DNA from: Priapulus caudatus
Lineage: Eukaryota > Priapulida > Priapulimorpha > Priapulimorphida > Priapulidae
Assembly: GCF_000485595.1 (NCBI RefSeq)
Contig: NW_014577094.1
Location: forward strand, 560,940 to 612,858
Reading direction: 5' to 3'
Length of the DNA: 51,919 nt
Shown: positions 35,790-45,855 of the stretch, piece by piece
Layout of the letters: every line of letters begins with the position of its first letter
Numbering within the stretch: position 1 is the stretch's first letter
Notes under the pieces: model-generated
Databases searched by the model: none
Told to the model about the DNA's origin: nothing
Seen by the model: only the letters and a program-made list of their open reading frames with translations
Translations under genes and position numbers: made by a program

Positions 35790-36372
35790 TCCGTTTTTGT
35801 GTAAACGTGCATGCGTGTGTGCGTGCATGTGCACATACACGTGTGTGCATGCGTGAGTGCGTACATGTGCACCTACACGTGCGTGCATGAGTGTGTGCGT
35901 GCGTGTGCAAGTACACGTGCGTGGGTGCGCGCGTGCGCATGTACACGTTCGTGCGTACATGTGCGTGCGTGCGTGCGTGCGCGTGTGCACGTACACGTGC
36001 GTGCATGCGTCCGTGCGCGCGTGTGCAGGTACACGTTCGTGCGTGCGTGCGTCCGTGTGCGTGCGTGCATGCATGTGCACGTACACGTGCGTGCGTGCAT
36101 GCATGTGCACGTACACGTGTGTGCGTGCGTGCGTGCGTGTGCACGTACACGTGCGTGCGTACGTGCGTGTGTGTGCAGGTACACGTGCGTGCGTGCGTGC
36201 ATGCATGTGCACGTACACGTGCGTGCGTGCGTGCGTGTGCACGTACACGTGCGTGCGTGCGCGCGTGTGCAGGTACACGTTTGTGCGTGCATGCGTGCAC
36301 GTACACGTGCGTACGTGCGTGTGCACGTACACGTGCGTGCATGAGTGTGTGCGTGCGTGTGTGTACGTACAT
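35790..36372. repeat. Long alternating purine-pyrimidine array (Z-DNA-prone)
   Basis: About 580 bp composed almost only of GTGC, GCGT, CATG and ACGT steps, with recurring 'gtgcacgtacacgtgcgtg' cores at irregular 30-60 bp spacing. It is open in many frames on both strands, giving Cys/Val/Arg or His/Thr/Arg repeats, which I do not consider genes. The core motif resembles the array at 23921-24125. Confidence 0.85.
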
Positions 36373-36607
36373 CGTACTAGTGCTGCCGCCTATCGTGGAG
36401 GTTAGGGTTAGGGTTAGCTTAACTCGAGTTAGCTTAACCCCGATCGACTGGCGAGGTTAAGCTAACTCGAGTTAAGGCTCCGTGTAGACGCTTAACTCGA
36501 GTTAAGGTTCGTCGTGTAGATGAGGCTTATGACATGCTGACGCCATGTAGTGGATTATTTCATACATAACTGCCGAGCCACTACTCGCGTACAATCAAAT
36601 GCCCTGG

Positions 36608-37308
36608 GGCCCGTTGTCAGAAACATCGTAAAGTTAATGCTAAAGTTAATGCTACGATAACACTTACGACTAATGCTAATGTTGCGAGACTAGCGTTGAC
36701 AGAAACACATCGCAGCTATTAGAAAACTTACGATAAGCAGGAACTTCATCAGCTAAGGCTGGTATTGGATGAGAATCAATCACAAAATTCAAATTCATAC
36801 ACATTTTATTGTACATGCAACAGTATATTTATGCATATTATGATTGGCTAACCACATATAAATAATATTTGATGAAAAACGACGTGGTCATGAATTAATT
36901 CTGCACACAAAGACAAATGTCTCACACTGTAACGCGAAGACGCGAGAGTCATGGCAAGCGTGGAAAAGCTTTAGAACAAGAGAACAAATGCCATACGCCA
37001 TTTGTAAATGTATTGTTTTGTTTTATTAGCGGTATATGATAATTAATGATTTTGACGTGTTTTATCCAAGAAAAACACATTTATTCATTATTATAAAATA
37101 TAATACACTATAATTGTAATTCGTAGTGTAAATGTGTTATTTTCAACTTATATATGAAAGTTACGAGAGGTCTGAGCTCTCGTAATGTTATGAGGATATT
37201 TGCGAGGATTTTCGGTCTCGTAACCTTACGATGTTTTCTGTCAACGGTTTACGAGTGGAAGTTAATGGTAAGACTAAAGTTGCGACTAATTTTGTTCTGA
37301 CAACGGCC
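36608..37308. mobile_element. MITE with 7-bp flanking repeat
   Basis: Ends GGCCCGTTGTCAGAA and TTCTGACAACGGCC are inverted, with GCCCTGG on both flanks (36601-36607 and 37309-37315). Inside, 'aagttaatg' and 'gttgcgac' motifs recur inverted. A fragment of the same family is at 6811-6870. No coding capacity. Confidence 0.75.
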
Positions 37309-37374
37309 GCCCTGGCCATAGTTCGTGGCCAGCTGTTTCCCAAAATGCGCCTCCCTTCAGCTAAGCGCACATAA

Positions 37375-37935
37375 ATAAATAATGCGCCAGCCACGTCGGT
37401 TATAATCCATCTCTCTCTCTCTCTCCTCTCTCCCCCTGTGTGTGCGTATGTGCTTGACGATCTGCAGCCGGATATCCGCGCGAAGCGCTCAAACGCCGCG
37501 TAGCGGCGCCAGCTTTTGCAATTTCGCTGCCCTCTTCCCAACGCACATTACTGAGGTCCTTTCCTAGTGTAGGTGAAGCCGCTTTTCGCTGAATGAGGCA
37601 GTTCTGCCATTGCACGAGGGATCGGCACTACCCAGTTAGGTAGAGACTGGCTAGAATGCTCCCAATTCTTTGTTCGCTAACTAGGCGCGTTTCTTTGCTG
37701 TAATAACGTGTTTTTTTGTTCACATTGTAACAATATATAGCGCTGTCATGCGTAGCGTTGACTGCTGAGTTTAGAGCATCCGATATATAGGAACAATACA
37801 ACATGTCTTCGCTATTCGTAATAAATCAGTTTACATGGCAGTAGTTTTCATTGTGCACTCTATCTGCTATTGTATCTCTGCATAGTTACACTCCTCATCA
37901 AACTAAAAATTTCAACATGGTGGCAGAAGTGCTAA
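37375..37935 (+). repeat. Possible LTR end with primer-binding-like site
   Basis: 37454-37700 shares diverged blocks with 51163-51420 ('gacgatctgcag', 'ggatatccgcgcgaagcg', 'ctacccag.taggta'). At 37918-37932 'tggtggcagaagtgc' looks like the primer-binding site just inside the 5' LTR of many gypsy elements. No second LTR or gag/pol follows in the window, so this is tentative. Confidence 0.35.
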
Positions 37936-38650
37936 ACTGTGAAGCAGTGGAAGCCTTGAATGTAAGTGTTCCGTAAGAATTCACGGTGAATTCCGAGTGC
38001 TCGCGACTCGGACGGCCCAAGGATAGAGAACTGGGTCCCAATAAAACCAATGTGCCTCGTACTCGTGATTCTACAGGCATCCTATATATATATGATATCT
38101 AAACGATCCCCCAATGCGAGCATCGAATGTGTATCCACACCTACGAATACTTCTATTACTACAAGTACATGTTACAATAATTACTAGTAAGTCTACTAGT
38201 ACTACTAAGTACCAGGACTACTAGTACTAGTACTAGTTACGTACCAGGAGCCTAATAATGACAAACTGTGTACCGGTACATAGTAAGTTACTAATATTAA
38301 TAAGACGACTCCTGTTAGTGTTACTAGTACTCCTACTAAATATAATAAAATATAATGCTAACTAAATAAAACGAAATCTATTTACTACCACTTCTTCCAT
38401 GTTTCTATAGCATAGGCCTACTCTTTTGACCTATTATTGGCGAGTTTCCTGTAAATTCGCGTCGAAATCCTACGTCCAACGTACGCTGCCAGCTGCGCAT
38501 TGCTCCGCGGCGCGACTGTTGCACGCTTACACTAATATATTCAGCAGGTAGGAAAGCGTGCTGCAAAATTCGCGATCGACGCTCACTTCATTTGAAACTT
38601 TCACAGCACGAAATACGACGATTCAACAGCTTCCATCTTTGTTTCTCCTT
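37936..38650. other. Unassigned sequence
   Basis: No gene is seen. 38140-38250 is rich in 'actagtacta' variants (degenerate microsatellite). Confidence 0.4.
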
Positions 38651-38658
38651 GAACAACA

Positions 38659-39093
38659 GTATTCACTTGTTATAAAACATAATGTCTCTGTTCGTAACCG
38701 AGCTGTGTCCATGCCGAAATCACACAAAGACTGACAAAATGCTCGCGTCGCGAACCTTGGCCAGTAATGGAAATGGCTGTCAGCCGCAACACTGCAACGT
38801 TTTTGCAACGTTCCAAATGGCGAGGCTCGTACGGGAGTTGGAAAGCAGTGCGCCGCCTGCGCGCCGCCTATAGCCCATAGACTGGCACTCGCTTCCGACC
38901 TCTCGCTTAGCTTAGTCACTCGATGGGTAATCGAGGTGGGAGCTGAGTCCCAGTCTATATAGCCTTTGTGCTTGCAGCCATTTCCATTACTGGGCAAGGT
39001 TCGCGAACGGAAATTTGCGTCAGTCTTCTGTGATTTCGCGTGAACAGCAGCTCGGTATACGAAAGAGACATTTATGTTTTTATAACAAGTGAA
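38659..39093. repeat. Inverted repeat with ~125-bp arms
   Basis: 38659-38785 ('cacttgttataaaacataa', 'gcgaaccttgg', 'agtaatggaaatggctg') is mirrored by 38968-39093. An independent 65-bp palindrome follows at 39158-39222. Together they suggest a foldback-type element of unknown superfamily. Confidence 0.75.
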
Positions 39094-39157
39094 GCAGCTG
39101 TTTCACGGTCCCAAATGTCTGCCGCTCTGTGTCCCGCCACTAAAATTGTGGACTGTT

Positions 39158-39222
39158 CGCTGGCAGCTATGGATGCGTGCGCCGGTCTAAGCATTCGGCG
39201 CACGGATCCATAGCTGCCAGCG
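39158..39222. repeat. 65-bp palindrome
   Basis: Arms 'cgctggcagctatggat' and 'atccatagctgccagcg', continuing with 'gcgtgcgcc'/'ggcgcac', enclose a loop of about 13 bases. Confidence 0.85.
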
Positions 39223-39517
39223 CTGCATACTGTCGTAGGACGTTCCCGCGGTCGAGTGCGCCTTGCCGCGGAACTGCGCGCAAGATCTGCGCTCAGCACT
39301 TCGGTCCAACACCTCCTTTCGGCAACGCTTCTCTAGTATCCCGTCTCATCTGGATGCTGTTAATGTTTCACTCTGCGTTTGCTTGCACCTTCTGTGGTAG
39401 CTGATTTTTCCCATGAAGCCGTTCATTGACAAATTCTACAATACACATACAGGCACCATAACAGCTTGAAGATGGGGGGGGGGAGTATTATTAATCCCTC
39501 TGGTACAATCATTCTAG
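39223..39517. other. Unassigned sequence after the palindrome
   Basis: One frame gives RKICAQHF, reminiscent of the end of a THAP zinc finger, but the rest of the domain is not visible. A G-run lies at 39474-39483. Confidence 0.3.

Positions 39518-39549
<32 letters not shown>
39518..39549. repeat. (TA)n microsatellite
   Basis: About 15 TA units. Confidence 0.95.
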
Positions 39550-39552
<3 letters not shown>

Positions 39553-40030
39553 ACGAGGTAAATCTAGACGTATTGTATAACGAGGTAAGTCGAACAAGCA
39601 AGCAGTCACAGGAAAATGTTCTTTTGATGCACAGCACAGTTGCAATCGTCAGTCGTATCTCCCCCTTCACATCTCTCCCGTTGCCTACCTGGTTGCAACA
39701 TGTCCTCCGGCTTGGATTGGGAATAATCCATAATTGACAATTGCGTTGCGATTAGGGACAATCCCTAATGCAAGGCAGGTTTTACGGCCAACATGACATG
39801 GCTTGAATATTCAGTGTCAGTTGAAGTCGGCGCTTGATCTGCTGGGGCGATGTGGTGTGTGGTAAATTCGTGATCCGGTGATGGGATCACGTTTGAATTC
39901 GATAAAACTTGTTTTTAGTTTCTTTCTACTTTGCCTTTATATAACGCCCTTTATCTATCTTATCTAATGAGCTTGCCAGCTCCTAGAAACATCCTCACAA
40001 GTCTTTTTTTCTTACGTTTGCGACCGTTGT
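39550..40030. other. Unassigned sequence
   Basis: Short repeats 'aacgaggtaa' at 39553 and 39579. No coding feature. Confidence 0.4.
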
Positions 40031-40283
40031 CTGCCATGACAGTGTTGTACTAGAAAAAGTTGTTGTTTTCTCCACTCCGGCATCGTAGAATCGTAGAGTT
40101 GTAAAGTTGTTGATCTCCACTCCGGCATCGTAGAATCGTAGAGTTGTAAAGTTGTTGATCTCTGCTCCGGCATCGTAGCATCGTAGATGATTGCAGCAAT
40201 TGGAGTAAAGACGATGTAGTCGCAGAATTTGTTCTTGGAGACTGACTTTATTAGTAAAACACAATACAAATATATATACACTA
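40031..40283. repeat. Direct repeat L, copy 1, with 45-bp tandem units
   Basis: 'tccactccggcatcgtaga' units start at 40071, 40116 and 40161 (45-bp period). They are followed by 'gacgatgtagtcgcagaatt' and 'actttattagtaaaacacaa'. The whole block recurs at 40620-40818 with one unit fewer. Confidence 0.85.
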
Positions 40284-40619
40284 CGGCAACCTAGGCACCC
40301 AAGCCTAGGCCCCGTGTCTCGACTTCCTCCGCTACATCTTGATAGCAAAGTCCGTACTCACGTACGTCTCCTGGGTAGGTAACTAATTTCTGATCTTACG
40401 TCCATGTCTATTTATATGTTTCCGAAAACCTCCCGGCGACATTTCAATCTGACCCCCGGCCAATCACCGTCTGGGTCTATGGGGTTAGGGTGCATGCGGT
40501 GGGTTACATTACAATAACAACAATAACTTGCTAGGGTTAGAAGTTTAGACAATTAGTCGCAAAGCCCTAATTAGCCCGCAGCCCTACGATACAACAATCC
40601 TTCCTTCCCTCTCCTCCTC
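40284..40619. other. Spacer between the L repeats
   Basis: Non-coding, moderately GC-rich, with no internal retroelement genes. The direct repeats could be LTRs of a very small non-autonomous (TRIM-like) element, but the boundaries are unclear. Confidence 0.4.
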
Positions 40620-40818
40620 CACCAATTGTTGTACTGGGTAAAGTTGTTGTTTTCTCCGCTCCGGCATCGTAGAATCGTAGAGTTGTAAAGTTGTTGATCT
40701 CGGTTCCGGCATCGTAGCATCGTAGATGATTGCAGCAAGGAGTAAAGACGATGTAGTCGCAGAATTTGTTCTTGAAGACTGACTTTATTAGTAAAACACA
40801 ATACAAATATATATACAC
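40620..40818. repeat. Direct repeat L, copy 2
   Basis: Same orientation and nearly the same sequence as 40031-40283, with two instead of three 45-bp units. Confidence 0.85.
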
Positions 40819-40830
40819 ATGGTTCGCACA

Positions 40831-40914
40831 GTCCTTGAAAAGTCCTTGAATTTGAGGGGAGTCCTTGAAAAGTACTTGAATTTGAGGGGAGTCCTTGAAA
40901 AGTACTTGAATTTA
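40831..40914. repeat. 30-bp tandem repeat
   Basis: 'gtccttgaaaag..cttgaa' at 40831, 40861 and 40891. The preceding 'ggttcgcacagtccttgaa' resembles a common terminus of non-autonomous DNA elements in marine invertebrates. Confidence 0.85.
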
Positions 40915-40972
40915 GTAAATGTTGATTTTGTGCTTGAAAGGTTCTTGAATTTTTAGAAAGAATCCTTGCGTG

Positions 40973-41877
40973 TGTAGCGTTTTAGGATCTTCCGACGACA
41001 CCCGATGGCGCCACCGGTCGAAACGTAGTGACTATATATATAGCAACAACCTTAGGTATCTTACTCACCTGTTGTGCCCGTAGGCATTGAAATGGCCGTA
41101 TCATCGCCACCCAGCCTCCGCTATCCACTCGAGCGCCTCAGTGCTACTGCGCTCCCACCGCAATAACCCGTTCCACCATGTTCCGGTTCCGGTGCGTCGT
41201 ATAGTTAGTCAACAATGCAAGACGAGTAACGACACGCACACACAACAATGGGGCAACCCCCACCCTTGCCTGCTGGCCTCACGTTACGTTGAATAACAAG
41301 TGTATACCCTGGGTAAGCACAGAGGTTAAACAAATAGAATGAACTATGAACGCAGCCGGGTAAAGGGCTACAGTAACCGTCAGCCTCCCCTCGCCGTGCA
41401 CGAATAGACTAACTTCTCTATTCGTGCAGAATTAATACTTCTACTCTAGTACTGTATTATTTACTCGCCCCACAATGACAGGACAATACTGGGTCCTACT
41501 CACCAAATGGCCGCTCTACGCAGAACGCAGTGGCGCTCTCTTTCTCTATACGAATATCATTCTCTCTCTATCACAACCTTTCTCTCGTACGCCTCCCGCC
41601 AACTGCCAAGAACCCCACGACGATTTCCCGCCTATAACCTGTGGGCCAACTGTTTCGCCGTGCTCTGCCGCCAAAGGGGGGACTATACTGCACCCAACAT
41701 GGCGGCCCTCTTTGTTGATATCTCAACAATCGGTAAGCAAACCCAAGACGAAACAGGATAAAAGGACAGAACAATTAGACAATCACAAACACTAAACATT
41801 TATCCATACCCTGGTTCCCAGGGAGCTACCCCCCCCCCACCGTACTGGGAACCCGAGGGTCTGGTGCCACCGCTACA
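40973..41877 (-). repeat. LTR (3' LTR, minus orientation) with polypurine tract
   Basis: 905 bp bounded by TGTAGCG at 40973 and CGCTACA at 41877. On the - strand it is immediately preceded by a purine tract (complement of 41878-41892, GAAGGGGGGAGGAG), the primer for plus-strand DNA synthesis of LTR retrotransposons. The matching 5' LTR and internal pol genes are not in the window. Confidence 0.65.
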
Positions 41878-41892
41878 CTCCTCCCCCCTTCA

Positions 41893-42770
41893 AGATCGAC
41901 CGTCAGGACGATCTCAAAGGCCTTCCTAGTGGTGCACCAGCACCCTAAATGAGCGCAGCTGCCCCTACTGTTGTAACGGCTCGTCCCCGGGGTGCCACAA
42001 GGACAGGACGGTTTCTGTCCTCCGCTTGATCTCCGCCAGGGCTGCGTTCTCGATCTGACAGCCGAGGCGTCGTGGGGCCTGGCCCCAGGCAATGGCCTGG
42101 TGCAGCTGCACCACCGGCATCTGGGGCACGTGCTCCAGTGCCGGTGCGCCACTCGCACTGCTGAAGGCTGGGCTGTCCCAGGCCCCGAGAGCTATCCGGC
42201 AGGTTCCCCCACAGGGTACAAAACTCTGAACGCGGCCCGATCACTACTGGGCAAGCCGCCCGTAACCACTGACTCTACAGCCATGGAGGCCGCCCGCGAT
42301 CCAGCTGATCTCGGTGACTCGGACGCCGATGCGGACGACTCTGCGGGCGCTCGACCCAACGCAGCTGATAAGGCGCGATCTCGACGACCGCGGCACGCTC
42401 TTCCCGGGATGTCGACCCGACCCCTGCCACTGGGGTTGCTGTCGCTGCCGGGGGGGACAACAACAGCTCGTCCGCGAAGGGCATCCCTCCCATCCGTCGC
42501 CGAGCTTCATGGGCTCCTCGCTGAGCAGCTCCTTCTCCCTAGCCTCCTCCCCGGCCTCCGGCGCAGCTTCTCCCTCTGGCTGCGTTACCTCCCTGGCCTC
42601 CGGTGCAGCTTCTCCCTCCGGCTGCGTCATCTCCCTGGCCTCCGAGCAGCTTGTCTCTCCGGCTGCGTCACCTCCCTGGCCTCCGGCACAGCTTCCACCT
42701 CCGGCTGCGTCACCTCCACCTTTTCCATCTGTTCGCCAGATGGGGCTAGCGACATGTCGTCTCACGGCAG
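41893..42770 (-). other. GC-rich internal region next to the LTR, unrecognised
   Basis: Lies where the 3' internal part of the LTR element should be. Open frames exist on both strands, and no pol or env motif was recognised. 42551-42718 is a 42-bp tandem repeat of four units ('ggcctccgg..gcagctt'), which on the - strand translates to Glu/Ala/Pro-rich repeats. Function unknown. Confidence 0.4.
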
Positions 42771-42773
42771 GGA

Positions 42774-42880
42774 AATTATTTTTTTTCCGGGGTTCTTTTT
42801 GCAAACCCTCCCAAAATTTCGGGGGCTACTTTTTCATTTTCCAGGGCTCTTTTTCCATTTTCCAGGGCGACATTTTTCCA
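42774..42880. repeat. Repeat family D fragment
   Basis: 'cgggggctac' and 'ccagggctcttttt' motifs as in the 7850 copy, directly abutting repeat C. Confidence 0.5.
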
Positions 42881-43165
42881 GAAGCTCAGGGGTTTGAGAA
42901 AGCGGCCCGCGAGGCACGTATGTATGGCTGTGCACATCGACTCTGCGTACGTGCCTGCTGGCAGGGGCGGCATTGATTGAAGTACGGGGGGGGGTTACGA
43001 TTGTTTCAGCGTGGTACTAATCACTACTAAAATGTAGAGGGTTGGCATTGCTGGACTATGAGAGCGACAGCAAAACTTTCAGGGAATTGACGAAAAAGCT
43101 ACAATCGGGAATGACACACGAGTGTGCCGGCAGGGAAAAATATACGTGTGAATTTCATTAGGATT
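42872..43165 (-). repeat. Interspersed repeat C, copy 2 (inverted)
   Basis: Reverse complement of 23166-23480, including the homopolymer G run (42986-42995, C run in the other copy). Confidence 0.8.
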
Positions 43166-43223
43166 TTCCATGGCTTACCGTTCTATAATCCTATAATCCT
43201 ATGTTGGTCCTACGGGTCTACGT

Positions 43224-43335
43224 AGGCACGCCCGCACGCACGCCCGCAGGCACGCATGCACGCGCGCAAGCATGCTCGCAGGCACACTAGCACGCACGCG
43301 CACAGGCACACACGCAAGCACACAGCCACACACGA
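43224..43335. repeat. Degenerate GCAC/GCAG minisatellite
   Basis: Variants of 'gcacgcacgcccgcag' and 'gcacacacgcaa', largely alternating purine-pyrimidine. Confidence 0.75.
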
Positions 43336-43364
43336 ATATGCGCGCGGGCGGCGGGGCCTGCTTG

Positions 43365-43599
43365 ATTGAATCAAGAGTAGATAATATAACATCCGTGCAA
43401 GATTACGATTTACAGCAATACGCTACCAAATATATGTAAACGAATATCAGTACCACGAAGGTGAGTGATTAGTGGTCATAATAAGCTGAGGAACGTATAC
43501 ACTTGCTTCTTTATTGGTGGCAAATTTTGATGAGAAAAATTGGTTAAAATGCGGGAATCGGGTGTCTCCCTCTTGTTATATTATCTACTCTTGATTGAA
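43365..43599. repeat. Inverted repeat pair (~26 bp arms)
   Basis: 'aatcaagagtagataatata' at about 43369 is exactly inverted at about 43576-43596 across about 180 bp. The motif resembles the palindrome arm at 51881 (agtagataata). Confidence 0.75.
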
Positions 43600-44368
43600 T
43601 GCAATACAGTACAGTATATACATGCATGCTTAAATGGTAAACACTTGACAGTCACACCGTACCATGAATTCTACCACGCCGTGGAACCGGCTGCTGCTAG
43701 CAGCATAGGCCTAGGCATCGCAACGCCGAGCGAGAGCGGCAAGGGGCGGGACCGACCTGGACAATCGATTTCCAGGGCAACATTTTCTTTTGGGGTCGCC
43801 ACCGATATCATCTTTTCGGGGGCTCTTTTTGGCATTTCGAGGGCGAAATTGCCTGCCGCCCCCGTGTATTTTTTGCCCTGTCTCACGGTAACAACTGAAA
43901 CAAACCATGGAGAAAATACACCATTAGTCATCTCTCCACTCACGTCTGTGAAAAACGCGAGATCGCTACCCTTACCAGTCACCAGCCCTCACCGTCGACT
44001 CAGACGCGCGCATGGTGAGACACAAGACCACAGTGCTTGGTGCAACTCACCTTGCTTCTCCTCACCTACTAGCCTCCCGCAGGAATCGAGGTGGTCGAAT
44101 CCGTCATCCGCCGTACTCATTCTCATTCCCCTGAAACGAGTAACTCACACCTTATGACGCACACACTTCGGTGAACAAACCGTCCTGGCCTTCCCCTACC
44201 AGCCCGAAATACGTCGGAGTTTACAAACCACACCCTCGACCATCACGTGATGCGGATTCCGGAGTTTTCAAGGAAAACTGGAATCCGTTTCAAACTCCGA
44301 CACTAACGGGGAACAAACCCCAAGTTCGTTCCGATCAAGGGTAATAAATCTGAATGCCCGTGGGTGAG
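43600..44368. other. Unassigned sequence with a family D copy
   Basis: A family D copy lies at about 43770-43880 ('gggggctctttttggcattt', 'cccccgtgtatttttt'). The rest has open frames without recognised domains. Confidence 0.45.
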
Positions 44369-44370
44369 TA

Positions 44371-45233
44371 CCCAGCAAACACGGAACATTCTCGTAACAT
44401 TCGCTGGAGGTTCTAGTTTGGTTACATTAGCCAAAAATATTCTAAGAACATTCCCATATCGTTATGCATTTATTGGTTTTACTTGGTGAGAGTGTTATGT
44501 TCTTGGAATGTTCGGAAAACGTTAACCGTCCTCGGATGGGTTCGAATTAAACTCCTAATTGCCGTTTTTGTGATGTTGCAAACTATAGCACAGGTATCAA
44601 ATGTATTTTTGTTCGCAGTGGCTACGGGGACGGTAGCCGTATCTTAATGTCTCGAGGCTACGGGTACGGTAGTCCATTTGCACATGCATTGCTTTCCCAC
44701 AAAATAACGTCGTTCACTAGCTATTAATTAATCTCCAGCCTAAGTAATTAATTAATTATTAATTAATTAATTAATTAGCTAGCCTACACTAGTTGTTTGG
44801 GATTGATTGTCAGTTCAGTAACAGTTCAGTTCAGTTTGTTATTGAAAGCCAAAGGTTATATACACCATAGATGAATTTATCTGTGTTTAGACGCTATCAT
44901 ATACGACTCGAGTCGCTTTATAATTTGTGTTAAGGTTAGTGATAGGGATAGTTATACTGTTTGTACTTGTTTGTGTGTGTGTGTGTGTGTGTGTGTGATG
45001 GTACTGCCGTACTGGAGACAAGACTGCAGCGCATACGTAGTGTTGTTGCAGTTAATATGTCATTTTCGGAGGTTGATCAATGTTATGTGAATGTTTGCAA
45101 AAACGTTCTCAGAATGTCAGGAAAACTTTCCTAAAAGTTAAAAACACGTTATTAGAACGTTACTGAATAATGTTCTGCTAACCTAAAAGAAACATTCCCA
45201 TAACATTCAAGGAACATAACTTTGTTAGCTGGG
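44371..45233. mobile_element. MITE with TA target duplication
   Basis: Ends CCCAGCAAACA and TTTGTTAGCTGGG, flanked by TA on both sides (44369-44370 and 45234-45235). Inner 'gaacattc'/'gaatgttc' motifs are inverted. Contains AATT and GT microsatellites (44745-44777 and 44970-44997). No coding capacity. Confidence 0.75.
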
Positions 45234-45235
45234 TA

Positions 45236-45855
45236 GCACGGTACCAGCCGGCTAGAGAACACACGTGACGCAACTACCTCGGATGCTCCCAAACAGATGC
45301 CCGAATCAGTGTGGTGCTACATTTTCACGGACCATAGGGGGGTTGTCGCTTGGCCGACCAACACGGTCCGTAGCAGTCTGGAACCCGCACCCTGTCCCTA
45401 CCCCGCAACATGGCCGGCCCCGTGGCCCCCATATCTGCGTTAGCCACGGATCAGGAACTCCGAGAGCCCCTATAAGTCCGCCCGAAACAAGCTACTGGCG
45501 AGAGACTCATCCTGGCCCCCCACGGAGCTCCGGATGCCCAGAGTTGCGCCTGGCCATAGCGGCACCAGGCACCTGGGAACTGTTCAGAAGAGCGAACGCT
45601 CGCGCTGGCTTGTCCAGGTTGTGTAAGGCACGGCGCCACTGCTAGTGAAATCACTGTGCCTACAGCTGCTGCTGCTGCTGAGGCGTAAGTATTATTGATA
45701 TTATTATATGTTTATTGAAACTGCATACGTTTTTACGTTCTACGCTCCGGTCTGGTCCTGATAGTGATAGTGGTCGACATAGGCCTATTTCGTTCTTGAT
45801 CATACAATTTGACGATGCTAGCCGTTACCTACATTAGTAACGGACCTACCTTGTG
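45236..45855. other. GC-rich sequence upstream of the 25-bp array
   Basis: An open frame at 45265-45645 is Pro/Arg-rich with no recognisable gag, protease or polymerase motif. A short GCT run lies at 45664-45679. Confidence 0.4.

Larger units (their letters stand above)
34697..36526. mobile_element. Outer MITE with TTAACTCGAGTTAA-type terminal repeats
   Basis: Left end 'gcctcgtctacacgacgaac' and right end 'gttcgtcgtgtagatgaggc' are inverted. Both continue inward with CCTTAACTCGAGTTAAGCG once the inner element at 34722-35677 is excluded. Further 'aactcgagttaagc' palindromes lie at 36418-36502. It also contains the alternating purine-pyrimidine array. Confidence 0.8.

Noticed and set aside
36399..36416. 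Telomere repeat
   Set aside because: Only two to three GGTTAG units inside a MITE with TTAACTCGAG palindromes; too short to be a telomere relic.
35767..36460. Multiple 140-200-residue open frames on both strands
   Set aside because: Products of the alternating purine-pyrimidine repeat.
39177..39404. THAP zinc-finger gene
   Set aside because: Only a KICAQHF-like end is visible; the upstream C2 part and AVPTIF-like motif are missing.
41992..42976. Two long + strand frames of 220-301 residues
   Set aside because: They follow a 42-bp GC-rich tandem repeat and LTR-adjacent sequence; Ser/Pro/Leu-rich composition with no domain.
45265..45645. Possible gag gene upstream of element 2
   Set aside because: Pro/Arg-rich, with only one CPNQC-like motif; not enough for a nucleocapsid zinc knuckle.
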